DNA from: Cupriavidus pinatubonensis
GTDB taxonomy: Bacteria > Pseudomonadota > Gammaproteobacteria > Burkholderiales > Burkholderiaceae
DNA: 64,000 nt
Reading direction: 5' to 3'
NCBI RefSeq assembly: GCF_019602855.1
Contig: NZ_CP080767.1
Span: 3,162,001 to 3,226,000, forward strand
A model generated the notes under the pieces. It did no database searches, was not told the origin of the DNA, and saw nothing but the letters and a program-made list of their open reading frames with translations. How positions within the stretch are numbered: the stretch's first letter is position 1; each line of letters begins with the position of its first letter. Below, piece by piece: positions 47,170 to 56,424 of the stretch. Both the position numbers and the translations under genes were made by a program.

Positions 47170-47601
47170 ATGACGAGACCGGCCAACACCCCGAGGCTCA
47201 CGCCCTACCTGACCGTCAGCAACGGGCGCACCGCCCTGGACTTCTACCAGCGCGCCTTCGGCTTCGCGGCGGGCCACGTGGTCGACGAGAACGGCGTGCC
47301 CACGCATGCCGAAATGTCCTATCAGGGCGAGCTGATCGTCATGTTCGCGCCCGAGGGCGCCTGGGGCAGCACGGCGCGCACACCGCGCTCGCTTGGCGTG
47401 GAGTGCCCGCAAACGTTCTACGTCTATTGCGACGACGTCGACGCCATGCATGCGCAAGCCGTGGCGGCCGGCGCGGTCAGCCTGATGGAGCCCGCCGACC
47501 AGTTCTGGGGCGACCGCTACTGCATGGTCGAAGACCCGGACGGCTACCGCTGGGGTTTCGGCAAACCCGTAGCGGGCAAACAGGAAGACAAGACCAGCTG
47601 A
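47170..47601 (+). CDS. VOC-family protein (glyoxalase/bleomycin resistance fold)
   Basis: 143 residues from the ATG at 47170, with AGGAG seven bases upstream. It resembles PhnB-like single-domain VOC proteins: LTPYLTVSNGRTALDFYQRAF at the N-terminus, then EMSYQGELIVMFAPEG and VEDPDGYRWGFGKPV near the end. Metal ligands (His, Glu) are possible but the family is functionally mixed. Its stop overlaps the rsmE start by one base (TGATG), so both are co-translated. Confidence 0.88.
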   Translation: MTRPANTPRLTPYLTVSNGRTALDFYQRAFGFAAGHVVDENGVPTHAEMSYQGELIVMFAPEGAWGSTARTPRSLGVECPQTFYVYCDDVDAMHAQAVAAGAVSLMEPADQFWGDRYCMVEDPDGYRWGFGKPVAGKQEDKTS

Positions 47602-48350
47602 TGCCACCGCGTTTCTTTGTCGGCAGCGCCGACGCGGCGCTTGCCGCCGGTACCGATTTCGACCTCCCCGAAGCCGTCGTTCGCCATGTGCAGGTGCTGC
47701 GCCTGGCGCCGGGCGACGCCATCACGCTGTTCGATGGCCGTGGCGGCAGCCATGCCGCCACGCTGCTTGATTTGGGCAAGCGCCACGCACTCGCGCGCGT
47801 GGGTGAGCGAGACAACACGGAAACGGAACCACCATTCCGTGTCATGCTTGCCCAGGGCCTGGCCGGCGGCGACAAGATGGACTGGCTGATCGAAAAGGCC
47901 GTCGAACTGGGCGTGACTGCCATCCAGCCGCTGCAGGCCGCGCGTTCGGTCGTACGGCTCAGCGGCGACCGCGCGCAGAAGCGCCAGGCCCACTGGCAGG
48001 CGCTCGTAGAAGCTGCCTGCGAGCAATGCGGCCGCAATCGCTTGCCGGCCGTCGCGCCGGTAACTAACTTGGATACGTGGCTGCGTGCCGCAGGCGAAGG
48101 CAACCGGCTCTTGGTGTCGCCACGTGCCGACCAGTCGCTGCCGGCCTATGCCGCGGCGAACAGGGTAAGCCTGCTGGCTGGCGGCGTCACGCTGCTGATT
48201 GGGCCAGAAGGCGGCCTGGCGCCGGAAGAGGAAGATGCCGCCCTGCACGCGGGCTTCACCGCCGTGTCACTCGGCCCGCGCATCCTGCGCACCGAAACTG
48301 CCGGGCTTGCCTGCCTGGCAACGCTGAACGCCTTGCTGGGCGGATTCTGA
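47601..48350 (+). CDS. rsmE: 16S rRNA (uracil1498-N3)-methyltransferase
   Basis: 249 residues from the ATG at 47601. A PUA-like N-terminal part (MPPRFFVGS; HVQVLRLAPGDAITLFDG) leads to a SPOUT knot with KMDWLIEKAVELGVTAIQPLQ, LLIGPEGGLAPEEEDAA and ILRTETAGLACLATLNAL. It methylates U1498 of 16S rRNA after ribosome assembly. Confidence 0.95.
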   Translation: MPPRFFVGSADAALAAGTDFDLPEAVVRHVQVLRLAPGDAITLFDGRGGSHAATLLDLGKRHALARVGERDNTETEPPFRVMLAQGLAGGDKMDWLIEKAVELGVTAIQPLQAARSVVRLSGDRAQKRQAHWQALVEAACEQCGRNRLPAVAPVTNLDTWLRAAGEGNRLLVSPRADQSLPAYAAANRVSLLAGGVTLLIGPEGGLAPEEEDAALHAGFTAVSLGPRILRTETAGLACLATLNALLGGF

Positions 48351-48389
48351 TGGCGGCGCACGCCATCCTTCATCACAAAGGAGTCGACC

Positions 48390-48998
48390 ATGGGATTACT
48401 CGATAGCGTGCTGGGCGGGGTGCTCGGGCAACTCGGCGGCGCGCGCCAGGGGGAAGGTGAAGGCGCCGAAGGCGGCCTGAACCCGAAGCTGATGATGGCG
48501 TTGGGTCTGCTGGCAATGATGGCAATGCGCCACAAGAGCGGTGCCTCAGGGGATCCGGCTCAAGCCACCACGGACGATGGACTCGGTGGACTGGGCAGCC
48601 TGGGCGGCTTGCTGGGGGGCCTGACCGGCGGTTCGGGCGCTACCCCCGGCGGCGGCCTGGACCTTGGTTCGCTGATCGGCGGCTTGCTGGGTGGACAAGG
48701 TGGCGCGCCGGCGAACAGCCAGGCGCTCGGCGCCGCGGCCGGCGGCATCGGCGCGCTACGCGATGTGCTCGCGCAGGCGGGTCTTGGCGAGCAGGTGGAT
48801 TCATGGATCGGCTCCGGCGCCAACCAGCCGGTCACGCCTTCTGCCCTGAGCGATGCGCTGGGCAACACCGGCGCCCTCGACTCGCTGGCGACCTCCACGG
48901 GCATGTCGCAAGAAGACGTGGCCGCGCAGTTGAGCGAAGGCCTGCCCGAGCTGATCGACCGGCTAACCCCGCACGGCCACGTGCCGTCACAGTCCTGA
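48390..48998 (+). CDS. YidB-like DUF937 family protein
   Basis: 202 residues, Gly-rich. MGLLDSVLGGVLGQLGG at the N-terminus and the C-terminal helical domain (LRDVLAQAGLGEQVDSWIGSG; TPSALSDALGNTGALDSLA; AAQLSEGLPELIDRLTPHG) match YidB. A Gly/Leu-rich repeat region (LGSLGGLLGGLTGG) lies in the middle. There is no signal peptide. The function of the family is unknown. AAAGGAG precedes the start. Confidence 0.9.
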   Translation: MGLLDSVLGGVLGQLGGARQGEGEGAEGGLNPKLMMALGLLAMMAMRHKSGASGDPAQATTDDGLGGLGSLGGLLGGLTGGSGATPGGGLDLGSLIGGLLGGQGGAPANSQALGAAAGGIGALRDVLAQAGLGEQVDSWIGSGANQPVTPSALSDALGNTGALDSLATSTGMSQEDVAAQLSEGLPELIDRLTPHGHVPSQS

Positions 48999-49023
48999 TC
49001 GACTGGCCGACCTGCCATCAAAC

Positions 49024-49058
49024 AAAAGCCCGCGACGTCGGTGACGGTCGCGGGCTTT
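49024..49058. terminator. Terminator between the YidB-like gene and the barstar gene
   Basis: Perfect 12-bp arms AAAGCCCGCGAC and GTCGCGGGCTTT around the loop GTCGGTGACG, with A- and T-tracts inside the ends of the stem. It lies 26 bp after the YidB-like stop. Confidence 0.85.
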
Positions 49059-49117
49059 CTAATTTCTGTCCCGCCAGGCATTAAGCGGGCAGGCGGTCAG
49101 GAATTAGCAATCAACGA

Positions 49118-49729
49118 TCAGGCAAACGAATAGAACACCCGGAACTGGACCTTGCGTTCGCCCCAGAACTCGGCGGCATCGCGGAATACGTCCAGCAGGA
49201 CCTCGCGCCCTTCCTTGTCAAACTTTTGCGCAATCGGCAGGCCTTCGAGCACGATTACGAAGCCCGGCTGCTGGCCGGCCTTGTAGATCATGTCGGTCAG
49301 GCAATCCGCCAGCGCGTCGAAGTTCTTGCCGAAATGCTTGGGGAACGTGAACGACGTGGCGATCGTTTCCAGAACCTCCGCCTTGCTCGCGCAATGGGCG
49401 CAGTTCGCGTACAGGAAATGCTGGCCAAGGTCGGCCGCCGCCTGGGCAAGATCGGGCACGCGGAATGCGCGGATCGACTGGACAATGTTCGGTCGCACCG
49501 ACTTGAACAGGTTCATGGCTCCCTCGGCCCCGTCGGCCCAGCTTGCGATAGCCGGCACGGCGACCGGGGCAGCGGGCGGAAGTCTGTGCGTGAGCTCTTG
49601 GCGCGGCATCATCAGCACGTTGTCGTAAAGGTTCTGGGCCTGATGCTGCGCCCGCTGCCAGCCATCTCCGGCGCCGCGCTCCTCGCGGGCGGCAAGGGCG
49701 TCGCCCAATCCGAAAATGTCAGTCATCAT
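49118..49729 (-). CDS. Barstar-family ribonuclease inhibitor with an N-terminal extension
   Basis: 203 residues from the ATG at 49729, which overlaps the ribonuclease stop by 3 bases (ATGA); the next codon is also ATG. The barstar domain is at residues about 115-203, with FPKHFGKNFDALADCLTDM carrying the two Asp residues that plug the barnase active site, and LLDVFRDAAEFWG near the end. The first 90 residues (MMTDIFGLGDALAAREERGAG) are not part of barstar and I do not recognise them. It protects the cell from the cognate secreted RNase encoded just upstream. Confidence 0.88.
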   Translation of the reverse strand: MMTDIFGLGDALAAREERGAGDGWQRAQHQAQNLYDNVLMMPRQELTHRLPPAAPVAVPAIASWADGAEGAMNLFKSVRPNIVQSIRAFRVPDLAQAAADLGQHFLYANCAHCASKAEVLETIATSFTFPKHFGKNFDALADCLTDMIYKAGQQPGFVIVLEGLPIAQKFDKEGREVLLDVFRDAAEFWGERKVQFRVFYSFA

Positions 49730-50160
49730 TTGGTTATCCGTTTGAAGCTGTTGTAGTGGTCTTCTGTGTAGTAGCAGTCGTTCGCCGCGCGCTGGTCGCC
49801 CCCGCAAACGATCCGCTTTGCTCCCCGGTTCCGGCTGTTCTGGCTCTTGACCGTATATTCGCGGTAGTAACCGCGTTGTTGTTGAGGGAGGGCGCGTTCA
49901 TAGTTGCCGAATCGCGTGCCGTCCTTCTCGTAGGGAAACGGGCCGCCGGCCTCGATACGCTCCAGCGTCTGCCGTGCCTCATTGGGCAGTTGCTGCACGG
50001 CAATGGTTCCCGCCAGTCCCTCGGCCTGTTGCTGCCTGGCCAGCGACGGCTGCATGAAGGCCAATGCCAGGACCATGCCTGACAACGCCTGCGCCAGCAA
50101 GCGCCGGCCGCGCACGGGCAGCGGTTGCCGCTGCTGTATCACGGGAATCTGGAAACCCAC
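49726..50160 (-). CDS. Barnase/RNase Sa-like extracellular ribonuclease
   Basis: 144 residues from a GTG at 50160. A hydrophobic stretch around residues 21-40 (RRLLAQALSGMVLALAFMQ) with SLARQQ after it looks like a signal peptide; a GTG at 50115 or ATG at 50076 may be the real start. The catalytic triad of guanyl-specific N1/T1/Sa RNases is visible: Glu in YYREYTVK, Arg in AKRIVCGG and His in EDHYNSFKRI. It is coupled by overlap to the barstar gene. Extracellular RNases of this type act in nutrient release or competition; which one is unknown. Confidence 0.88.
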   Translation of the reverse strand: MGFQIPVIQQRQPLPVRGRRLLAQALSGMVLALAFMQPSLARQQQAEGLAGTIAVQQLPNEARQTLERIEAGGPFPYEKDGTRFGNYERALPQQQRGYYREYTVKSQNSRNRGAKRIVCGGDQRAANDCYYTEDHYNSFKRITK

Positions 50161-50462
50161 GTTGGTCTGTCTTGGTTGAACCGGAAATCGAGCCTGCCGC
50201 CTGCTGGGTAGACAAGTATCCGGGCCACCCTGGCCGGCTTACCTGCCGCCGACCGCACCGGAGCGCCCGTGGCGAGCGCCTGTATCAAGGGCGTAAGGGT
50301 ACGCGTATGCAAGCAATTAATCAATCCCGGCTCTGCGCCAGCGCGAAATCCTCAATTGTTTCAATGTGTTAATAGGATGTGTGCGCATACTAACTGGCAG
50401 CCGCAAAGCGAAAAAAAGCCGGGCAAGCCCGGCTTTTCCGCCACATTGAACCGTACTGCGGC
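50161..50462. other. Gene-free region upstream of the ribonuclease gene
   Basis: The 302-bp gap holds the maeB terminator (50411-50438) and the ribonuclease leader. A possible minus-strand promoter is TTGATT-17-TACCCT near 50295-50325, which is weak. No gene is supported. Confidence 0.4.
50411..50438 (-). terminator. Terminator of maeB
   Basis: Perfect 10-bp arms AAAAGCCGGG and CCCGGCTTTT (50414-50423, 50428-50437) with loop CAAG; on the minus strand the stem is followed by more Ts. It is 25 bp after the maeB stop. Confidence 0.9.
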
Positions 50463-52787
50463 TTAGCGCTTGGCAGCAGCGTCGACCACGACCAGCGAGG
50501 TCATGTTGACGATGCGGCGCACCGTTGCCGACGGGGTCAGGATGTGCACCGGCGCCTTCACGCCGAGCAAAATCGGCCCGATGGCGACGTTGTTGCCCGC
50601 CGCAACCTTCAGCAGGTTGTACGAGATATTGGCCGCGTCGATGTTCGGGCAGACCAGCAGGTTCGCCTCGCCCTTGAGCGTGCCGTCCGGCACCAGGGTA
50701 TTGCGCAGCTTCTCGTCCAGCGCGCTGTCGCCGTGCATTTCGCCGTCGACTTCGAGCTCCGGTGCGCGTTCGCGCAGGATCGCGAGCGTATCGCGCATCT
50801 TGCGGGCCGAAGGCGCTTCGGACGACCCGAAATTCGAGTGCGACAGCAGCCCCACCTTGGGCTCGATGCCGAAGCGCTTGAGCTCTTCAGCCGCCATCAG
50901 CGTGATCTCGGCCAGTTCGTCGGCGGTCGGATCCACGTTCACGTGGGTATCCACCAGGAAGATCTGGCGGCCCGGCAGCACCAGGCCGTTCATGGCTGCG
51001 TAGACCTTGCTGGTCCCACCCAGAACCTGGTCGATGTAGCGCAGGTGTGCGGCGGTGTTGCTGACGGTACCGCAGATCATGCCATCGGCCTCGCCCCTCT
51101 TGACCAGCATGGCGCCAATCAGCGTGGTGCGGCGGCGCAGTTCGAGCTTGGCGTACTGCGGCGTAACGCCTTCGCGCGCCATCATGCGGTAATACGCGTC
51201 GGAATAATCGCGGAAGCGCTCGTCGTGCTCGGGGTTGACCACGGCGAAGTCCACGCCGGGGCGCAGGCGCAGGCCGAAACGCTCAATGCGATGCTGCAAC
51301 ACCGCCGGGCGGCCGATCAGGATCGGGTTGGCCAGCTTTTCATCGACGACCACCTGCACGGCGCGCAGCACGCGCTCCTCCTCGCCCTCGGCAAAGACGA
51401 TGCGCTTCTTCGCCATCTCGACCTTGCGGGCGGCGGCGTAGATCGGCTTCATCAGCGTGCCGGAGTGGTACACGAACTGCTGCAACTGCAGGCGGTAGGC
51501 GTCCATGTCCTCGATCGGACGCGAGGCCACGCCAGATTTCATGGCGGCTTCCGCCACAGCCGGTGCCACCCACACGATCAGGCGCGGATCGAACGGCTTC
51601 GGGATCAGGTATTCCGGGCCGAACGCCAGGTCCTGGATGCCGTAGGCCGTGGCCACGATATCGCTCTGCTCCTGGCGCGCCAGCTCGGCGATCGCGTTGG
51701 CGGCGGCGATCTCCATCTCACGCGTGATGGTGGTCGCACCGCAATCGAGCGCGCCGCGGAAGATGAACGGGAAGCACAGGACGTTATTGACCTGGTTCGG
51801 GTAGTCGGTACGGCCGGTCGCCATGATGGCGTCCGGGCGGACTTCCTTGACCAGTTCCGGTGCGATTTCCGGGTTCGGGTTGGCCAGGGCCAGCACCAGC
51901 GGCTTCTCGCCCATGCGCTGGACCATGTCCTGCTTGAGCACGCCGGCGGCGGACAGGCCCAGGAAAATGTCGGCGCCATCGATCACCTCGCCAAGCTTGC
52001 GCTTGTCGGTCTTCTGGCAGAAGCGGGCCTTCTCCGGGTCCATCAATTCGGTACGGCCTTCGTAGACCACGCCGGCCAGGTCCGTCACCCAGATGTTCTC
52101 GATGGGCAGGCCCAGGTCCACCAGCAGATCCAGGCAGGCCAGCGCGGCGGCGCCGGCGCCCGAGGCCACCAGCTTGACGCTCTTGATGTCCTTGCCGACG
52201 ACCTTCAGGCCGTTGATGACGGCGGCAGCCACGACGATGGCGGTACCGTGCTGGTCATCGTGGAAGACCGGGATCTTCATCTTCTCGCGCAGCTTGCGCT
52301 CGACGTAGAAGCACTCCGGTGCCTTGATGTCTTCGAGGTTGATGCCGCCGAAGGTCGGCTCCAGCGCGGCAATGACCTGCACGAGCTTTTCGGGGTCTTT
52401 TTCGTCGATTTCGATGTCAAAGACGTCGATGCCGGCGAATTTCTTGAACAGGCCGGCCTTGCCTTCCATGACCGGCTTGGACGCCGCGGCGCCAATGTCG
52501 CCCAGGCCCAGCACGGCGGTGCCATTGGTGATTACCGCCACCAGGTTGCCGCGCGCGGTGTAGCGGAAGGAGTTGGCGGGGTCGGCGACGATCTCCTCGC
52601 AGGCAGCTGCCACGCCCGGCGAATAGGCCAGGGCCAGGTCGCGCTGGTTCGACAGCGGCTTGGTCGGCGTAACGGAGATCTTCCCGGGAGTCGGAAACTC
52701 GTGATACTCGAGCGCCGCTTTGCGCAGCGCCTCACGCTGCTGCTGTTTCAGATCGTCTTGGGACGGGGACTGCTGAGGGCTGGTCAT
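50463..52787 (-). CDS. maeB: NADP-dependent malic enzyme with a phosphotransacetylase-like C-terminal domain
   Basis: 774 residues from the ATG at 52787. The first 430 residues are malic enzyme ([21 protein letters not shown], the metal region [15 protein letters not shown], and NAD(P) motif [17 protein letters not shown]). The rest is a phosphate acetyl/butyryltransferase-like domain ([39 protein letters not shown]) that acts as a regulatory acetyl-CoA-binding module in this family. It decarboxylates malate to pyruvate and NADPH. The divergent control region to thiL has a perfect palindrome at 52894-52916. Confidence 0.95.
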   Translation of the reverse strand: MTSPQQSPSQDDLKQQQREALRKAALEYHEFPTPGKISVTPTKPLSNQRDLALAYSPGVAAACEEIVADPANSFRYTARGNLVAVITNGTAVLGLGDIGAAASKPVMEGKAGLFKKFAGIDVFDIEIDEKDPEKLVQVIAALEPTFGGINLEDIKAPECFYVERKLREKMKIPVFHDDQHGTAIVVAAAVINGLKVVGKDIKSVKLVASGAGAAALACLDLLVDLGLPIENIWVTDLAGVVYEGRTELMDPEKARFCQKTDKRKLGEVIDGADIFLGLSAAGVLKQDMVQRMGEKPLVLALANPNPEIAPELVKEVRPDAIMATGRTDYPNQVNNVLCFPFIFRGALDCGATTITREMEIAAANAIAELARQEQSDIVATAYGIQDLAFGPEYLIPKPFDPRLIVWVAPAVAEAAMKSGVASRPIEDMDAYRLQLQQFVYHSGTLMKPIYAAARKVEMAKKRIVFAEGEEERVLRAVQVVVDEKLANPILIGRPAVLQHRIERFGLRLRPGVDFAVVNPEHDERFRDYSDAYYRMMAREGVTPQYAKLELRRRTTLIGAMLVKRGEADGMICGTVSNTAAHLRYIDQVLGGTSKVYAAMNGLVLPGRQIFLVDTHVNVDPTADELAEITLMAAEELKRFGIEPKVGLLSHSNFGSSEAPSARKMRDTLAILRERAPELEVDGEMHGDSALDEKLRNTLVPDGTLKGEANLLVCPNIDAANISYNLLKVAAGNNVAIGPILLGVKAPVHILTPSATVRRIVNMTSLVVVDAAAKR

Positions 52788-53098
52788 CGGCGCATATTCC
52801 AATCGGTGGAGCCGTCATTTGACAGGGCTTCGGATGATTGGCGGACCGGCTCCACGTGCCCGCCAATCTCTTCCTCTGGACCCGGCATTTTATATTGTGA
52901 AATACTATTTCACAATAAGCATTTGACGAGGACCAGCATTGTGTTTCGGTACAATATGCCCCAAGCCGCTGGCCTTGAACAGCAAGCAACAGTCAATGCT
53001 GCCGCCCGCTGCAGTATCTTGCCGAGCCGCTGGCCTGGCACCATCCTTGTCCCGATCCGCCTTTTTTGCGCCGGCGCCGCCCTGGCCCGGTTAGTCCC
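52788..53098. other. Divergent control region between maeB and thiL
   Basis: The 311-bp gap has the operator-like palindromes described at 52894-52916 and 52938-52955. On the minus strand TATTGT-17-TATAAA overlaps the first palindrome and could be the maeB promoter; on the plus strand TACAAT (52950-52955) may be a -10 for thiL, with TTGACG 21 bp ahead, which is too far for a standard promoter. AGCCGCTGGCCT occurs twice (about 52964-52975 and 53023-53034). Confidence 0.5.
52894..52916. promoter_or_regulatory. Perfect 23-bp palindrome, probable operator
   Basis: 11-bp arms ATTGTGAAATA and TATTTCACAAT around a single C. It lies 107 bp upstream of maeB and 183 bp upstream of thiL. A related shorter dyad ATTGT-N8-ACAAT (52938-52955) follows about four helical turns away, a typical two-operator layout. 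The regulator is unknown. Confidence 0.7.
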
Positions 53099-54079
53099 AT
53101 GTCCACGATCCGCCGCGCGCAGCTCTCCGAGTTCGATCTGATCCGCCGTTTCTTTACGCGTCCGGTACGCAAGGCCGTGCTTGGCGTGGGCGACGACTGC
53201 GCGCTGATCGATCCGCGGCCCGGCCATCACCTGGCCATCAGCACCGACATGCTGGTCAGCGGGCGCCATTTCTTTGCCGATGTCCCGCCCCGTGCACTGG
53301 GCCATAAGGCGCTGGCGGTCAACTTGTCAGATCTGGCGGCCATGGGCGCCGAGCCGCGCGGGTTCACGCTCGCGCTGGCACTGCCCGAAGCCGATCCCGC
53401 ATGGCTTGAAGAACTGGCTGCAGGCATGTTGGCGCTCGCCGACGAACACGGCTGCGAGCTGATCGGCGGCGACACCACACGCGGGCCGCTCACGCTTAGC
53501 CTGACCGTATTCGGCGACGTGCCGGCGCGCGCCGCCCTGCGACGCGATGCCGCGCGTCCTGGCGACGATATCTGGGTTTCCGGAACACTTGGCGACGCGC
53601 GTCTCGCACTGGGCGACTGCCGCGGCGAATGGCTGTTGCCCGAACCCGAATTCAGCCGCGTGCGCCCGCGTATGGAAATGCCGACGCCGCGCGTCGCGCT
53701 GGGCATGGCGCTGCGCGGTGTAGCGCATGCGGCACTTGATATTTCAGATGGCCTGATCGGCGATCTCGGCCACATCCTGACCCGCTCGCAGGTCGGGGCA
53801 CTGCTCGACGTGGACTCGCTGCCGCGTTCAACCGTGCTGGCGGCCCAACCGGACTCGCTGCAACGCGAATGCGTGCTGGCCGGCGGCGACGACTACGAAC
53901 TTTGCTTCACCGCGCCGATCGGCAACCGTGAAGCCATTGCCGCCATCTCGGATCGCCTGGAACTGCCGCTGACACGCGTCGGCTCGATCACACCGGAACC
54001 CGGCTTGCGGCTGGTCGACCGCCATGGCAGCCCCGTGACCTATGCCGGCGCTAGCTTCGACCACTTCGCGTCGCCCTGA
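53099..54079 (+). CDS. thiL: Thiamine-monophosphate kinase
   Basis: 326 residues from the ATG at 53099; an upstream in-frame start at 53066 is unlikely. It phosphorylates thiamine phosphate to the diphosphate coenzyme. Motifs are AVLGVGDDCALIDPRP with the metal-binding Asp residues, STDMLVSGRHF, LIGGDTTRG, HAALDISDGLIGDLGH and VLAGGDDYELCFTAP. It is first in a thiL-pgpA-pncC run. Confidence 0.96.
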   Translation: MSTIRRAQLSEFDLIRRFFTRPVRKAVLGVGDDCALIDPRPGHHLAISTDMLVSGRHFFADVPPRALGHKALAVNLSDLAAMGAEPRGFTLALALPEADPAWLEELAAGMLALADEHGCELIGGDTTRGPLTLSLTVFGDVPARAALRRDAARPGDDIWVSGTLGDARLALGDCRGEWLLPEPEFSRVRPRMEMPTPRVALGMALRGVAHAALDISDGLIGDLGHILTRSQVGALLDVDSLPRSTVLAAQPDSLQRECVLAGGDDYELCFTAPIGNREAIAAISDRLELPLTRVGSITPEPGLRLVDRHGSPVTYAGASFDHFASP

Positions 54080-54208
54080 CAGCCTGCGCGCGGGCGTGTC
54101 ATGATGCCGGCTTGCAGCGCCAGCATCATGATCTGCCCGGGAGGGAACCCGGGAAACTGGCACGCCGGGCGCCGCGCACATAAAACATAAGTACACGAGC
54201 CAAATCCG

Positions 54209-54775
54209 ATGTCGACCTCTCCCCCCGCGGCCGCGCCGCGCGACCCCGCCATGACCCTCGAAGCCGGGCAGACTGTCAAGGTCACGCGCCCGACGGCCCG
54301 CTTCATGCTCGCGCACCCCGCGCATCTGATCGCTATCGGCTTCGGTTCCGGCCTGTCGCCGGTCAGCCCGGGTACCGTAGGCACGCTCTATGGGTGGCTC
54401 TCGTTCGTCGTGATTTCCCTGTGGATCGAACCGACGACATGGCTGTGGATCATCGGTGCGGGCTTCCTGATCGGCATGTGGGCCTGTGGACGCACGGCGC
54501 GCGACATGGGCGTGGACGACCACGGCAGCATGGTCTGGGACGAGATCATCGCGTTCTGGCTGGTGCTGACCTTTGTCATGCCCACCGGCCTGTGGGGCCA
54601 GTTTGCCGCCTTTCTATGGTTCCGACTGTTCGATATCGCCAAGCCGGCACCGATCGCCTACTACGATCGCACGCTGAAAGGCCCGGGACTGCGCGGCGCA
54701 TTCGGCGTGATGTTCGACGACATCTTCGCGGCGTTCTACACCCTGCTGGTATTCGCGCTGTGGCGCTCGTTCTGA
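54209..54775 (+). CDS. pgpA: Phosphatidylglycerophosphatase A
   Basis: 188 residues. A membrane enzyme that dephosphorylates PGP to phosphatidylglycerol. The N-terminal 30 residues are low complexity, then GSGLSPVSPGTVGTLYGW, VWDEIIAFWLVL with the conserved Asp/Glu, and RLFDIAKPAPIAYYDRTLKG. Three or four hydrophobic helices are seen. It follows thiL, the common pairing. Confidence 0.95.
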   Translation: MSTSPPAAAPRDPAMTLEAGQTVKVTRPTARFMLAHPAHLIAIGFGSGLSPVSPGTVGTLYGWLSFVVISLWIEPTTWLWIIGAGFLIGMWACGRTARDMGVDDHGSMVWDEIIAFWLVLTFVMPTGLWGQFAAFLWFRLFDIAKPAPIAYYDRTLKGPGLRGAFGVMFDDIFAAFYTLLVFALWRSF

Positions 54776-54842
54776 CGCTTTCGCCACGTTTCCCGCGACG
54801 TTCACTCGCCATCTTTCTTCAAACGCCACGCACCTTTCACCC

Positions 54843-55340
54843 ATGTCCATCAGCCGCTTGCTCGACCAACTGGCCATCCAGGCCGGCGTAGCCCTCGCCG
54901 AAACATCGCTGATGCTGGCCACGGCCGAGTCCTGCACCGGAGGACTCGTTGCCGCCGCCATTACCGATGTATCGGGCTCTTCCGGATGGTTCGAACGCGG
55001 CTTTGTCACGTACTCGAACGAGGCCAAGAGCACGATGCTCGGCGTGCCCGCCAAGATGATCCGCGACTACGGCGCGGTCAGCGAGGAAGTGGCCCGCGCG
55101 ATGGCGGAGGGTGCGCTGCTCAACAGCCGCGCACAGGTATCGCTGTCCATCACAGGCGTGGCCGGCCCCAACGGCGGCACGCCCGAGAAGCCGGTCGGCA
55201 TGGTCTGCTTCGGCTGGAGCAACCGCATCACCACGCGCACCGAGACCCAGCGCTTCAAGGGCGACCGCGCACAGATCCGCCGCCAGGCGGCCGAGCATGC
55301 GATGCGCGGACTGCTGGAACTGGTACGCAACGAGGCCTGA
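54843..55340 (+). CDS. pncC: Nicotinamide-nucleotide amidase (CinA C-terminal domain)
   Basis: 165 residues. PncC deamidates nicotinamide mononucleotide in NAD salvage. The signature ATAESCTGGLVAAAITDV is at residues about 26-43, followed by GFVTYSNEAKSTMLGVP and SITGVAGPNGGTPEKPVG. The molybdopterin-binding N-terminal CinA domain is absent, as is usual for standalone PncC. A terminator follows. Confidence 0.95.
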   Translation: MSISRLLDQLAIQAGVALAETSLMLATAESCTGGLVAAAITDVSGSSGWFERGFVTYSNEAKSTMLGVPAKMIRDYGAVSEEVARAMAEGALLNSRAQVSLSITGVAGPNGGTPEKPVGMVCFGWSNRITTRTETQRFKGDRAQIRRQAAEHAMRGLLELVRNEA

Positions 55341-55346
55341 AACGAC

Positions 55347-55376
55347 AAAGGCCGCGCCCGGTCAGGCGCGGCCTTT
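55347..55376. terminator. Bidirectional terminator between pncC and pyrF
   Basis: Perfect 12-bp arms AAAGGCCGCGCC and GGCGCGGCCTTT (55347-55358, 55365-55376) around CGGTCA. It lies 6 bp after pncC and 36 bp from the pyrF stop. Confidence 0.88.
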
Positions 55377-55411
55377 TGCTGTACTGACGCTATCTGACAG
55401 CCTGGCTCGGA

Positions 55412-56230
55412 TTACCCGTGCCGGTAGCGGTTGATGGTATCCCGCGTTTGCATCGCCACATGGCGTGCAGCGGTGGCGAAATCCTTCTCGCCGCTCGCAT
55501 AGAGAATCGCGCGCGACGAGTTGATCATCATGCCCGTGCCGTCAGCCGTGCGGCCAGCCTTCACCGTTGCCTCGATATCGCCGCCCTGCGCGCCGATGCC
55601 CGGAATCAGCAGCGGCATGTCGCCAACGATCTGCCGCACACGGGCGATCTCGTTTGGGAACGTGGCGCCGACCACCAGGCCCATCTGCCCCGTCGTATTC
55701 CAGCGTTCCTTCGCGGCTTCGGCCACGAGTTGGTAAAGCGGCTTGCCATCCACCTGCAGAAATTGGACGTCCGAGCCGCCCGGGTTGGACGTGCGGCACA
55801 GCACGATCACGCCGCGGTCTGGATAGGCCAGGTACGGCTGCATCGAATCGAAGCCCATATAGGGGCTCACGGTCACCGCATCGGCCTTGTAGCGTTCGAA
55901 TGCCTCGCTCGCGTAGTGCTCGGCGGTCGAGCCGATGTCGCCACGCTTGGCGTCCAGGATCACCGGAATACCCGGGTGCGCATCATGGATATAGTGGATC
56001 AGCTGTTCCAGCTGGTCTTCGGCGCGCTGCGAATGGAAGTAAGCGATCTGCGGCTTGAATGCGCAGACCAGGTCCGCGGTGGCGTCGACGATTTCGCGGC
56101 AGAAGGAAAAGATTGCGCCGCCGGCCCCGGTCAGGGACAGCGGCAGCTTCTGCGGGTCGGGATCGAGTCCGACGCAGAGTAGGGAATCGTTGCGCTGCCA
56201 GGCGGCAGACAGCTGCTCGATGAAGGTCAT
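55412..56230 (-). CDS. pyrF: Orotidine 5'-phosphate decarboxylase
   Basis: 272 residues from the ATG at 56230, long-type PyrF. It makes UMP. Visible are [25 protein letters not shown], the signature [18 protein letters not shown] with the catalytic Lys and Asp, and [17 protein letters not shown]. The frame continues to 56320 without a good start. It is divergent from the EamA gene by 194 bp. Confidence 0.96.
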   Translation of the reverse strand: MTFIEQLSAAWQRNDSLLCVGLDPDPQKLPLSLTGAGGAIFSFCREIVDATADLVCAFKPQIAYFHSQRAEDQLEQLIHYIHDAHPGIPVILDAKRGDIGSTAEHYASEAFERYKADAVTVSPYMGFDSMQPYLAYPDRGVIVLCRTSNPGGSDVQFLQVDGKPLYQLVAEAAKERWNTTGQMGLVVGATFPNEIARVRQIVGDMPLLIPGIGAQGGDIEATVKAGRTADGTGMMINSSRAILYASGEKDFATAARHVAMQTRDTINRYRHG

Positions 56231-56424
56231 GGGTTGACTCGATATCCTGGTTGCTCCGGCGCCGCCGGCGCGTGGCGGGCGACCCGGTTGCTGCGGGCTG
56301 GGGCGGATAGACCCCCTCATATCGCAGCATATGTCGTTTCCGGCAATTTTACCCGCTGCGTGCTATCGTTTTGCGCTCAAAGTCAAAACAAAGAGCGGCG
56401 TAGTTCACAGCCGCCATCCACGAC

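Noticed and set aside
52964-53034. Two copies of AGCCGCTGGCCT as a regulatory repeat
   Set aside because: Twelve GC-rich bases repeated once, without symmetry or a promoter relation; may be chance.
50544-53141. 865-codon plus-strand frame over maeB
   Set aside because: Antisense shadow of maeB, rich in His, Arg and Val, without motifs; MaeB on the opposite strand is certain.
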